Positions 22,836-31,450 of a DNA stretch of 45,580 bases are shown in pieces. The notes beneath the pieces are model-generated. The model searched no databases. It had not been told where the DNA came from and was given only the letters and a program-made list of their open reading frames with translations. Source of the DNA: Erysipelotrichaceae bacterium (GTDB taxonomy: Bacteria; Bacillota_I; Bacilli_A; Erysipelotrichales; Coprobacillaceae); the NCBI GenBank assembly GCA_021201655.1, contig JAJQEL010000043.1, positions 1 to 45,580 on the forward strand. Direction: 5' to 3'. Numbering within the stretch: the stretch's first letter is position 1; each line of letters starts with the position of its first letter. A program made the translations under genes and the position numbers.

Positions 22836-23852
22836 ATGTATAGTTTTTTGAATGATTATAGTGAAGGGGCACATCCTAAGATTATGGATGCTTTATTAGA
22901 AACAAATGAAGCACAGAGTGTTGGTTATGGGATGGATGAGTATTGTCGTTTAGCATGTGATGCAATTTATAAGCGATTAGGTACAATGGCACCTGATGTT
23001 CATTTTTTAGTGGGTGGTACGCAAACGAATTTAACCTTTATTTCTCATTGCCTTAAGGATTATCAGGCAGTGATAGCTTGTGATGATGGACATATTAATG
23101 TCCATGAAACTGGGGCTGTAGAGGCCAGTGGACACAAGATTCTAACTAGAGAACATCAATATGGTAGGATGAGCGTAGAAATGATAGAAGATATTATGCA
23201 GAATCATGAAGATGAGCATAAAGTACAGCCGAAGATGGTTTATATTTCTCAGACAACAGAATGGGGTACGTATTATACTTTATCGCAATTGGAAGATATT
23301 TATGCTTATTGTCAGGAAAATGATCTATATTTGTTTATGGATGGTGCCAGACTGGGCAGTTCAATAGTGCTAGAGGATGCTCCTAGCATGAAACAAATAG
23401 CCCAAAATGTGGATGCTTTTTATATTGGTGGTACAAAGATGGGAGCTTTATTTGGTGAAGCATTGGTGATTTGTAATGATGATTTAAAGGAAGGTTTCCG
23501 CTATCAATTAAAAAATAAAGGTGCCATGCTGGCTAAAGGGAGACTTTTAGGGGTACAGTTCTATACTCTATTAGAGAATGATTTATATGAAGAAATCGGA
23601 ACTTATGAAAATCGTATGGCGGATAAATTAAGAACTGCGCTAAAAGAAAAATATCCTTTATATTTACCTAGTCTAACCAATCAAATCTTTGTCGATATAC
23701 CAAATAGTGATTTAAAGGAAATAGAAAAAGAATTTATGGTCACGCATATGAAATCATTAGATAAGACACATACGCGTATACGTATGGTTACGAGCTGGGC
23801 TACTGATGAAAAACAGGTTGATCATTTTATTGAATTGATAAATAGCATTTAA
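22836..23852 (+). CDS. Low-specificity threonine aldolase / aromatic amino-acid beta-eliminating lyase family
   Basis: A 338-residue PLP enzyme of fold type I that splits L-threonine or allo-threonine into glycine and acetaldehyde (other beta-hydroxy amino acids are possible). Seen: the start FLNDYSEGAHPKIMDAL, a glycine-rich PLP loop VGGTQTNL, the aspartate in LFMDGARLGSS (about 170), and the PLP lysine in YIGGTKMGALFGE (about 200). Length is as expected. It is the last gene of the fumarase-regulator operon, with a short 9-base gap and an AGTAGGGA-type ribosome site. Confidence 0.9.
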   Translation: MYSFLNDYSEGAHPKIMDALLETNEAQSVGYGMDEYCRLACDAIYKRLGTMAPDVHFLVGGTQTNLTFISHCLKDYQAVIACDDGHINVHETGAVEASGHKILTREHQYGRMSVEMIEDIMQNHEDEHKVQPKMVYISQTTEWGTYYTLSQLEDIYAYCQENDLYLFMDGARLGSSIVLEDAPSMKQIAQNVDAFYIGGTKMGALFGEALVICNDDLKEGFRYQLKNKGAMLAKGRLLGVQFYTLLENDLYEEIGTYENRMADKLRTALKEKYPLYLPSLTNQIFVDIPNSDLKEIEKEFMVTHMKSLDKTHTRIRMVTSWATDEKQVDHFIELINSI

Positions 23853-23864
23853 AAGGATGATATT

Positions 23865-24041
23865 ATGTCAACACAAAGTTTTACTGATACTATTTACGTT
23901 GAACATGAAGACGTTGAAACGCTTTATAATATTATGAATGACAAATCTATTGAAGTGAAATATCAAAAAGTTATTAGCCATCAAGAAGTTAAGGGAAAAG
24001 ATATTTTAGATATGTTGGATATAAAAGAAAATGATATATAA
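23865..24041 (+). CDS. Small antitoxin-like protein
   Basis: 58 residues: MSTQSFTDTIYVEHEDVETL, then YNIMNDKSIEVKYQKVISHQ and a helical acidic tail EVKGKDILDMLDIKENDI. The N-terminal S-T-x-S-F-T strand followed by a helix resembles small ribbon-helix-helix-type antitoxins that sit directly before GNAT-type genes in Bacillota. AAAAGGATG precedes the ATG 12 bases after the aldolase stop. Its 3' end contains ATGATA, the expected start of the partner gene, which is destroyed by deletion. The antitoxin call is inferred from shape and context. Confidence 0.55.
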   Translation: MSTQSFTDTIYVEHEDVETLYNIMNDKSIEVKYQKVISHQEVKGKDILDMLDIKENDI

Positions 24042-24347
24042 AACAATTTTACGAATGGATATAATGAATATATTACTGGAGATACATTAATGAATTTAGT
24101 GTTCTCTAAAATAAAAGATGTACACGCTATCTTTCCTAGTGTTGTTACACATATTGACTGTAAAAATGATATTCATTTAAGAGAATATTATGAAAAGTTT
24201 GGGTTCAAATTATTTAAAAAAACTAATGACGAGTTAATTTATCTTTTGCCTAGTAATATCATTTTCGATGCTGTTTCAGAAAAACAGAGTTTATATAATT
24301 CTTTAGATGAATATACGATAATGATTCATTTATCATTAAAGGTATAA
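24031..24347 (+). pseudogene. Remnant of a GNAT acetyltransferase, probable former toxin partner
   Basis: A start ATG at 24031, overlapping the antitoxin-like gene's end, gives MIYKTIL and then loses the family frame. In another frame, from about 24063, a typical GNAT C-terminus follows: NEYITGDTLMNLVFSKI, VVTHIDCKNDIHLREYYEKF and GFKLFKKTNDELIYLLPS. This covers the last third of a normal 150-180-residue enzyme; the acetyl-CoA-binding part is missing. The simplest reading is an internal deletion joining the first codons to the last third with a frame change. The piece from ATG 24090 may be translated but cannot be an active acetyltransferase. Confidence 0.65.
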
Positions 24348-24352
24348 ATATC

Positions 24353-24381
24353 TGTACAATATATGATTATTGTATTATAAT
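24353..24381 (+). promoter_or_regulatory. Promoter of the HU gene
   Basis: TGTACA (24353-24358), 17 bases, perfect TATAAT (24376-24381); AAGAGGAG follows 30 bases later. Confidence 0.75.
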
Positions 24382-24422
24382 ACCTTTGGGTATAGCCTAA
24401 TATAAAGAAAAGAGGAGTTTTC

Positions 24423-24698
24423 ATGAATAAAACTGAATTAGTAGATAAGGTAGCAAGTTCAGCTGGTATGACAAAAGTTGATGCCGAAGCAGCTATTAAT
24501 GCTTTTGTAGCAACTGTTAGTGATGCTTTAAAAGAAGGGGATAAGGTTGTATTGAAAGGTTTTGGAACATTTGAAGTACGTGAACGCAAAGAACGTGTTG
24601 GACGTAATCCCCAAACTGGTGAAGCAGTTGTTATACCTGCTAGTAAAGCACCAGCTTTTAAAGCCAGTACTGTTCTAAAGAAAAGTGTTAATGATTAA
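24423..24698 (+). CDS. hup: HU-family DNA-binding protein
   Basis: A 91-residue nucleoid protein that bends and compacts DNA as a dimer. The whole HU pattern is present: MNKTELVDKVASSAGMTK, the helix EAAINAFVATVSDAL, GFGTFEVRERKERVGRNPQT and the DNA-binding arm ending IPASKAPAFKAS. Length is standard. It has its own strong promoter and a terminator that starts in the last codons, so it is monocistronic. Confidence 0.97.
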   Translation: MNKTELVDKVASSAGMTKVDAEAAINAFVATVSDALKEGDKVVLKGFGTFEVRERKERVGRNPQTGEAVVIPASKAPAFKASTVLKKSVND

Positions 24699-24718
24699 GT
24701 GCCATTAACACTTTTTTA
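24682..24718 (+). terminator. Terminator of the HU gene
   Basis: AAAAGTGTTAATG and CATTAACACTTTT form a 13-bp stem with a T6 run; the TAA stop is at the loop. Confidence 0.88.
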
Positions 24719-24750
24719 TGTTAAAATAGGTGTCAAGGAGATGAAAAAAC

Positions 24751-26022
24751 ATGAATAATTATAAATTTGATACTCTAACAATCCATGCAGGACAACAAAC
24801 AGATCCTACAACAAAGGCTATTGGTGTGCCTATTACTTTAGCAAATGCTTATACATTTGATAGCGCAGATCAGGCTAAAAATATCTTTGCCTTAGAAGAA
24901 GAAGGTTATTTTTATACCAGATTATCTAATCCTACTGTAACAGTCTTACAAGATCGTATGGCGGCATTAGATGGTGGCGCAGGTGCAGTGGCTTTTGCTA
25001 GTGGAACAGCAGCGATTATGGGATTAATCATGACAGTATGTCAATGTGGTGATGAAATTGTGGCTGCAAATAATTTGTATGGTGGTACTATTGGTTCATT
25101 GTCGGGAACAATGGAAGGTATGGGATTTAAAACAAAATTTGTTGATCCTAGAAATTTGGATGAAATTGAACAAGCTATAACTGATAAGACAAAGATTCTT
25201 TTCTTTGAATCTGTTGGTAATCCAAATGCAGATATGTTTGATTTTGAAGAAGTGGCCAAGATTGCTCATAAATATCACATTCTCTATGTGATTGATAATA
25301 CCACATGTACACCTTATTTATTTAAGCCTTTTGAACATGGTGCAGACGTGATTGTCTATTCTACTACTAAATATATTGCTGGTCATGGTAATGTGACTGG
25401 CGGTGTTGTTGTTGATAGTGGTAAGTTTGATTGGACAAGTGGTAGATATCCTTTATTTACGAATCCTGATAAAGCTTATCATGATATTGTTTATGCTGAT
25501 ATGAAAGAAAAAGCTTTATGTACAAAAATGGTTGCAAAAACTTTAAGAGATTTAGGTGGATGCATGTCACCATTTACCGCTTATATGACTTTAATAGGAC
25601 TTGAAACATTACCACTGAGAATGAAAAAACATGTGGAAAATTCACGCGCCATCGCAAAATTCCTTGATGAATGTGAAGATGTCACTTGGGTGAGCTATGC
25701 GGAATTAGAAGATCATGAATCTCATGCTTTGTGTGAAAAATATTTCCCTAATGGTTTTGGTGGTTTATTTACATTTGGTGTTAAAGGTGGCAGTGAAGGT
25801 GGCAAAATTGTTATCAATAACATTAAGCTCTTTATCCATGCCACAAACTTTGCTGATTCACGTAGCTTATTAACGCATCCAGCTTCTACAACTCATGCAC
25901 AAATGAGTGAAGAAGAAAGATTAGCTGGCGGAGTTAAACAGGAAACAATTCGTATTTCTGTTGGTTTAGAAGATCCTGAGGATCTTATTAATGATTTGAA
26001 ACAAGCATTTGCAAAAATATAG
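24751..26022 (+). CDS. O-acetylhomoserine sulfhydrylase-type PLP enzyme
   Basis: A 423-residue enzyme of the Cys/Met metabolism PLP family. Its start FDTLTIHAGQQTDPTT and length (about 425) are those of O-acetylhomoserine aminocarboxypropyltransferase (MetY), which makes homocysteine from O-acetylhomoserine and sulphide; the related methionine gamma-lyase is a possible alternative. Seen: ANAYTF, YTRLSNPTV, the PLP loop ASGTAA, the aspartate in YVIDNTTCTPYL, and the PLP lysine in YSTTKYIAGHGNVTGG (about residue 210). The C-terminal SLLTHPASTTHAQM is typical. It has its own ribosome site (AAGGAGATG) and is flanked by terminators. Confidence 0.88.
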   Translation: MNNYKFDTLTIHAGQQTDPTTKAIGVPITLANAYTFDSADQAKNIFALEEEGYFYTRLSNPTVTVLQDRMAALDGGAGAVAFASGTAAIMGLIMTVCQCGDEIVAANNLYGGTIGSLSGTMEGMGFKTKFVDPRNLDEIEQAITDKTKILFFESVGNPNADMFDFEEVAKIAHKYHILYVIDNTTCTPYLFKPFEHGADVIVYSTTKYIAGHGNVTGGVVVDSGKFDWTSGRYPLFTNPDKAYHDIVYADMKEKALCTKMVAKTLRDLGGCMSPFTAYMTLIGLETLPLRMKKHVENSRAIAKFLDECEDVTWVSYAELEDHESHALCEKYFPNGFGGLFTFGVKGGSEGGKIVINNIKLFIHATNFADSRSLLTHPASTTHAQMSEEERLAGGVKQETIRISVGLEDPEDLINDLKQAFAKI

Positions 26023-26028
26023 AAAATA

Positions 26029-26054
26029 AAAAGCAGATTTTGCAATCTGCTTTT
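26029..26054. terminator. Bidirectional terminator between the PLP enzyme gene and pduL
   Basis: AAAAGCAGATT and AATCTGCTTTT form an 11-bp stem with a 4-base loop; the ends supply T runs on both strands. Confidence 0.85.
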
Positions 26055-26057
26055 GTT

Positions 26058-26624
26058 TTACTTAATAATTGTTCCTTCTGTTGGTCCACCAGCAGCATTT
26101 GATTCATCTGTATCAATATGCATAGCTAAAGCATAACTATCACTCACACGACAAACAACATCACCAAAGATAAGTGAACGACCATCAGTCTTTACTTCAA
26201 CACTAACGATTTGTTTATCAACAATACCAAATTCTTTAGCATCAGCTTCAGTCATATGTATATGACGTTTGGCAGCAATAACACCTTTACTAATTTCAAC
26301 TTCGCCAGCAGGTCCAATGATTTTGCATCCACTTGTACCTTCAATATCGCCAGATTCTCTTACTAATGCAGTGACACCAATAGATCTTGCATCAGTTAGT
26401 GAAACTTCAACTTGTGTTTCCTTTCTTACTGGTCCCAAAATAGACATCTTTGTTTGCCCTTTAGCACCTACAACAGTGACTTTTTCAGCACAGGCAAATT
26501 GGCCAGGTTGTGAAAGGTTCTTTTTGTTTGTTAATTGATAACCTTCACCAAATAAAATGTCTAAATCTGCTTGAGATAAATGAACATGTCTAGCAGAAGT
26601 TTCAACTAAAATAGTTTTTCCCAT
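26058..26624 (-). CDS. pduL: Phosphate propanoyltransferase / phosphotransacetylase of the PduL type
   Basis: A 188-residue enzyme that swaps CoA for phosphate on acetyl- or propanoyl-CoA, giving the acyl phosphate used for ATP. Both metal-binding histidine motifs are present: ETSARHVHLS (residues about 7-16) and AAKRHIHMTEADAKEFG (about 120), with LGPVRKETQVEVSLTDAR between. There are no shell-protein genes nearby and no obvious N-terminal encapsulation helix, so it probably works in the cytoplasm as the cell's phosphotransacetylase. ATG at 26624 follows GAGGAGG; an upstream in-frame start has no ribosome site. Confidence 0.93.
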   Translation of the reverse strand: MGKTILVETSARHVHLSQADLDILFGEGYQLTNKKNLSQPGQFACAEKVTVVGAKGQTKMSILGPVRKETQVEVSLTDARSIGVTALVRESGDIEGTSGCKIIGPAGEVEISKGVIAAKRHIHMTEADAKEFGIVDKQIVSVEVKTDGRSLIFGDVVCRVSDSYALAMHIDTDESNAAGGPTEGTIIK

Positions 26625-26932
26625 ATAAATCCTCCTCATATTATTAATCTTATCATACAACTTTTTCCAATATTTTTAAAGATATTCCCGAAAAATAATT
26701 ATTATTTGATAAAATTTATTAAAATAATAAAAAATAATTTATGTGAAAAATTTAAGTTAATTTAATAAAATTCGCAAAAGCCTTTAAAATCAAGGGTTTT
26801 GGAGGATTTTAATGAAATTTTGGTTCAAAAATATGAAATAAATATTTAGAAAAAATACAAAATTAAAACAAATACTTTACAAAATAAACAAAGTATAGTA
26901 TTATAGAATCACATTTAAAGGGGGTTATGAGC
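26625..26932. other. AT-rich divergent region between pduL and gltB with a possible leader peptide
   Basis: About 300 bases of very AT-rich sequence with promoters for both sides. A mini-frame at 26812-26841 (MKFWFKNMK) has TTGGAGG 7 bases before its ATG; an imperfect hairpin (AAAAGCCTT / AAGGGTTTT, 26776-26800) lies just before it. No repeat or larger gene is seen. Confidence 0.5.
26876..26904 (+). promoter_or_regulatory. Promoter of gltBD
   Basis: TTTACA (26876-26881), 17 bases, TATTAT (26899-26904), 12 bases before the AAAGGGGG ribosome site, so the leader would be very short and would start after the mini-frame at 26812. Confidence 0.65.
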
Positions 26933-29900
26933 ATGAAAGCAGAGAATAAGAGCTGTAAAGGACTGTACGATCCAAGTTTCGAACACGATAATTGTGGTAT
27001 TGGTGCAGTTGTCAATATTAAGGGTGTAAAGACACATTTAACAGTTTCTAATGCTTTAAAAATTGTCGAACAATTAGAGCATCGTGCTGGTAAAGATGCT
27101 AAAGGCGAAACGGGTGATGGTGTTGGTATTTTAACTCAGGTACCTTATGCTTTTTTTAAGAAAACAATTCATGATTTTACATTGCCTAGGGAAGGTCATT
27201 ATGGGGTTGGTATGTTCTTCTTTCCCCAGAACCAATTTCAAAGACATCAGGCAATGCGCATGTTTGAATCAATAGTCAAAAAAGAAGGTTTAACTTTTTT
27301 AGGGTGGCGTGAAGTTCCGACAACACCAGATGTTTTAGGTAGTAAAGCGTTAAGTGCTATGCCTTGTATTATGCAAGGATTTATTAAAAAGCCAATGGGG
27401 GTTAATGTTGGCTTAGAATTTGATCGTCAATTATATGTTGTTAGAAGAATATTTGAACAAAGTAATGAAGAAGATACATATGTTTGTTCATTATCTTCTC
27501 GTACCATTGTTTATAAAGGTATGTTTTTAGTTGGTCAGTTACGTAATTTCTTTAATGATTTACAGGATGAAGATTATAAGAGTGCGATTGCGATAGTGCA
27601 TTCTCGTTTCTCTACAAATACGATGCCTTCATGGCAAAGAGCGCATCCAAATCGTTTGATTGTTCATAATGGTGAAATTAATACGATTCGTGGTAATGCC
27701 AACAATATGTTATGTCGTGAAGAAATTATGGAATCTGATGTTTTAGACATGGATAAAGTATTTCCAGTTATTAGTGCTAGTGGTTCTGATTCAGCTATGC
27801 TGGATAATACATTGGAATTTTTAATGATGGCTGGTATGGATTTGCCAAGAGCTGTGATGTTATGTATTCCTGAACCTTGGGAAAACAACGAAAGTATGTC
27901 TAAATTAAAACGTGATTTCTATGCTTATAATTCTACGATGATGGAACCATGGGATGGTCCTGCTTCAATTTTATTTAGTGATGGAGAAATTATGGGGGCT
28001 GTCTTAGATAGAAATGGTTTGCGACCTTCACGTTATTATATTACGAAAGATGATTATCTCATTTTATCAAGTGAGGTTGGCTCATTAGATATTCCTGATG
28101 AAGATATTGTAGTCAAAGATCGTTTGCGTCCTGGCAAGATGCTTCTAGTTGATACCAAGAAGGGTGAACTTATTAAGGATGAAGATTTAAAGAATGAATA
28201 TGCTTCTAAGGAACCTTATGGAGAATGGCTGGATAGCCAATTGATTCAATTACAGGATATTAAGATTCCTAATCAGAAAGTCACTTTATATCAAGGTGAT
28301 GAACTGGTAAGGTTACAAAAGGTATATGGTTATGGATATGAAGATATTAAAGATTATATTATTCCAATGGCTTTAAATGGTAATGAACCGGTTATTGCCA
28401 TGGGTAATGATGCACCTTTAGCTGTCCTTTCTAAACGTCATCAGCCATTGTTTAATTATTTTAAACAACTATTTGCTCAGGTAACCAATCCACCGATTGA
28501 TGCTATTAGAGAAGAAATTGTTACATCTACATCATTATGTATTGGGACAGAAGGAAATATCCTAAAAGATGATGCGATTAATTGTAAATTATTAAAAATA
28601 AAGAATCCAATATTATCAAATACTGATATCTTAAAATTGAAGACGTTATCTAAAGAAGGTTTTAAATCAGCTACTTTATCAATGTTATATTATAAGAATA
28701 CATCATTAGAAAAAGCGATTGATCGTTTGTTTGTAGAAGCGGATAAAGCTTATCATGGTGGAGCAAATATTTTAATATTATCAGATAGAGGTGTGGATGA
28801 TAACCATGTCGCTATTCCTTCATTACTGGCAACTGGTGCTTTAAATCAATATTTAGTTAAAACGAAGAAGCGTATGAAAGTAGCATTGATTGTTGAAAGT
28901 GGGGAGCCTCGAGAAGTACATCATTATGCCACATTATTAGGTTATGGAGCTAGTGCTGTTAATGGTTATTTGGTACAAGATACTATTTTTGATGCTATTA
29001 TGAAGGGAACTTTGGAAAAGGATTATTATGCAGCAGTGGAGGATTATAATAATGCTGTATTGCATGGTATTGTTAAGATTGCTTCTAAGATGGGTATTTC
29101 TACGATTCAGTCTTATCGTGGTTCACAAAATTTTGAAGCGATTGGTATTAATCATGATGTGATTGATAAGTATTTCCCTAATACTGTAAGTCGTATTGAA
29201 GGTATATCTATTTTAGATATTCAAAATGATGTTGATTATAGACATCGACAAGCTTATGATCCATTAGGTATGGAAATGAATTTAATGATTGATTCACAAG
29301 GTAATCATAAGGAAAGAAGTGGTAAAGAGGAACACTTATATAATCCTAAGACCATTCATTTATTACAAAAATCTACTAGAATGGGTGATTATCAATTATT
29401 TAAGGAATATACAAAATGTATTGATGAGGAATCAAAAGATACAAATCTAAGAGGTTTATTAGATTTTAAATATGATAGAAAACCAATTCCGATTGAAGAG
29501 GTAGAAAGTGTTGATAGTATCGTTCAAAGATTTAAGACAGGAGCCATGTCTTATGGTTCTATTTCTAAGGAAGCTCACGAAACTATGGCTATTGCCATGA
29601 ATATGTTAAAAGGTAAATCTAATAGTGGTGAAGGTGGCGAAGATCCTGAAAGATTTATTATTGGGAAGGATGGTACTAACCGTTGTTCTGCTATCAAGCA
29701 AGTGGCTTCTGGTAGATTTGGGGTGACAAGTGAATACTTGTGTTCAGCTAAAGAAATTCAAATCAAGATGGCGCAAGGTGCAAAACCTGGCGAAGGTGGC
29801 CAATTACCATCAGGTAAAGTTTATCCTTGGATTGCTAAAACTCGACATTCCACACCTGGGGTTGCGCTGATTTCACCACCACCTCATCATGATATCTATT

Positions 29901-31444
29901 CTATTGAAGATTTAGCACAATTAATTTATGACTTGAAGAATGCCAACCAGGATGCTCGTATCTCTGTTAAACTTGTATCAGAAGCAGGGGTGGGAACAGT
30001 TGCTGCTGGTGTAGCCAAAGCTGGGGCTGGGGTTATCCTCATCTCAGGCTATGATGGTGGTACTGGTGCGGCACCTAAAAACTCAGTCTATAACGCTGGG
30101 CTTCCTTGGGAACTCGGTTTAGCTGAAGCCCATCAAACATTATTGATGAATGGTTTAAGAAATCGTGTGGTTATAGAAACTGATGGTAAACTGATGACTG
30201 GTAGAGATTTAGCTATTGCCACTTTACTAGGCGCTGAAGAATATGGTTTTGCGACAGCACCCCTAGTTACGATGGGATGTGTCATGATGCGTGTATGTAA
30301 TTTGGATACATGTCCTGTTGGTGTAGCAACGCAAAATCCCGAACTAAGAAAACGTTTTACAGGTAAACCTGAATATGTGGTGAATTTTATGCGATTCATT
30401 GCTCAGGAATTAAGAGAATATATGGCCCAATTAGGATTTAAAACAGTCAATGAAATGGTTGGGCATAGTGAATACCTAAAAGTTAAGGATCCTTCTTCAA
30501 AGATTGATTTATCAGCATTGCTTAAACCAAGCGAAGAAAAGAATCAGCATTATATGCCTGCGGCTGCCTATGATTTTAAATTAGATACTGTAAAAGATAC
30601 AACGGTTTTATTAAAGAACTTTGAATCAGCGATTATTCGTGGTGAAAAAGCTGAAATTGAATTAGAAATTTCTAATATTGATCGTTCATTTGGAACAATT
30701 TTAGGATCTAAAATTACTAAATCATTGGGTAATGATGTAGAGGATGATAGCTACGTTGTGAATTGTTATGGCGCTGGTGGACAAAGTTTCGGAGCATTTA
30801 TTCCAAAAGGCCTTACCATGAATATTTATGGTGATTCTAATGATTATTTTGGTAAAGGCTTGTCTGGTGGTAAATTGATTATCAGACCACCATTAGAATC
30901 CATCTTTAAAGCTGAAGACAATATTATTATTGGTAATGTTGCTTTATATGGTGCAACGAGTGGTGAAGCTTATATTAATGGTGTGGCTGGTGAAAGATTC
31001 TGTGTTCGAAATAGTGGTGCTAAAGCTGTTGTGGAAGGTGTTGGCGATCATGGCCTTGAATATATGACTGGTGGTATGGTTGTTATATTGGGTGAAACAG
31101 GCCGTAACTTAGCTGCTGGTATGAGTGGTGGTACAGCATATGTTTATGATCCAGATAATAAATTATATGAAAGATTGAATAGTGAACTTGTCAAATATAC
31201 AAGACTTGCTACCCAATATGATAAGCAGGAATTGCGTGAAATGATTGAAAATCACTATCATTATACAAATTCTCAAAAAGCCAAATATATTTTAGATGAT
31301 TTTGATAATCAGGCGATGAAATTCAAGAAAATCATTCCGTATGATTATGAAAGAATGGTCAATTTGATTGCAAATTATGAAAAACAAGGATTAAACGTAG
31401 AACAAGCTAAAATTGAAGCGTTCTATGCCGTAAAGAAAGGATAG
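26933..31444 (+). CDS. gltB: Glutamate synthase large subunit
   Basis: A 1503-residue enzyme that moves the amide nitrogen of glutamine onto 2-oxoglutarate, giving two glutamates. Domains in order: an N-terminal glutaminase with nucleophile Cys21 (HDNCGIGAVV), to be exposed by cutting off the first 20 residues; a central domain (about 430-780); the FMN-binding synthase domain (about 800-1180) with GKSNSGEGGEDPERF and RHSTPGVALISPPPHHDIYS; the iron-sulphur cysteines in CNLDTCPVGVATQNPELR; and the C-terminal GXGXG beta-helix (about 1240-1450). Start is ATG 26933, 8 bases from AAAGGGGG; the ATG at 26927 is too close. gltD follows 6 bases later. Confidence 0.97.
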   Translation: MKAENKSCKGLYDPSFEHDNCGIGAVVNIKGVKTHLTVSNALKIVEQLEHRAGKDAKGETGDGVGILTQVPYAFFKKTIHDFTLPREGHYGVGMFFFPQNQFQRHQAMRMFESIVKKEGLTFLGWREVPTTPDVLGSKALSAMPCIMQGFIKKPMGVNVGLEFDRQLYVVRRIFEQSNEEDTYVCSLSSRTIVYKGMFLVGQLRNFFNDLQDEDYKSAIAIVHSRFSTNTMPSWQRAHPNRLIVHNGEINTIRGNANNMLCREEIMESDVLDMDKVFPVISASGSDSAMLDNTLEFLMMAGMDLPRAVMLCIPEPWENNESMSKLKRDFYAYNSTMMEPWDGPASILFSDGEIMGAVLDRNGLRPSRYYITKDDYLILSSEVGSLDIPDEDIVVKDRLRPGKMLLVDTKKGELIKDEDLKNEYASKEPYGEWLDSQLIQLQDIKIPNQKVTLYQGDELVRLQKVYGYGYEDIKDYIIPMALNGNEPVIAMGNDAPLAVLSKRHQPLFNYFKQLFAQVTNPPIDAIREEIVTSTSLCIGTEGNILKDDAINCKLLKIKNPILSNTDILKLKTLSKEGFKSATLSMLYYKNTSLEKAIDRLFVEADKAYHGGANILILSDRGVDDNHVAIPSLLATGALNQYLVKTKKRMKVALIVESGEPREVHHYATLLGYGASAVNGYLVQDTIFDAIMKGTLEKDYYAAVEDYNNAVLHGIVKIASKMGISTIQSYRGSQNFEAIGINHDVIDKYFPNTVSRIEGISILDIQNDVDYRHRQAYDPLGMEMNLMIDSQGNHKERSGKEEHLYNPKTIHLLQKSTRMGDYQLFKEYTKCIDEESKDTNLRGLLDFKYDRKPIPIEEVESVDSIVQRFKTGAMSYGSISKEAHETMAIAMNMLKGKSNSGEGGEDPERFIIGKDGTNRCSAIKQVASGRFGVTSEYLCSAKEIQIKMAQGAKPGEGGQLPSGKVYPWIAKTRHSTPGVALISPPPHHDIYSIEDLAQLIYDLKNANQDARISVKLVSEAGVGTVAAGVAKAGAGVILISGYDGGTGAAPKNSVYNAGLPWELGLAEAHQTLLMNGLRNRVVIETDGKLMTGRDLAIATLLGAEEYGFATAPLVTMGCVMMRVCNLDTCPVGVATQNPELRKRFTGKPEYVVNFMRFIAQELREYMAQLGFKTVNEMVGHSEYLKVKDPSSKIDLSALLKPSEEKNQHYMPAAAYDFKLDTVKDTTVLLKNFESAIIRGEKAEIELEISNIDRSFGTILGSKITKSLGNDVEDDSYVVNCYGAGGQSFGAFIPKGLTMNIYGDSNDYFGKGLSGGKLIIRPPLESIFKAEDNIIIGNVALYGATSGEAYINGVAGERFCVRNSGAKAVVEGVGDHGLEYMTGGMVVILGETGRNLAAGMSGGTAYVYDPDNKLYERLNSELVKYTRLATQYDKQELREMIENHYHYTNSQKAKYILDDFDNQAMKFKKIIPYDYERMVNLIANYEKQGLNVEQAKIEAFYAVKKG

Positions 31445-31450
31445 AGGATT

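Noticed and set aside
30133-30399. Open frame on the minus strand inside gltB
   Set aside because: It lies opposite conserved codons of the FMN/iron-sulphur region, has no ribosome site and no recognisable product.
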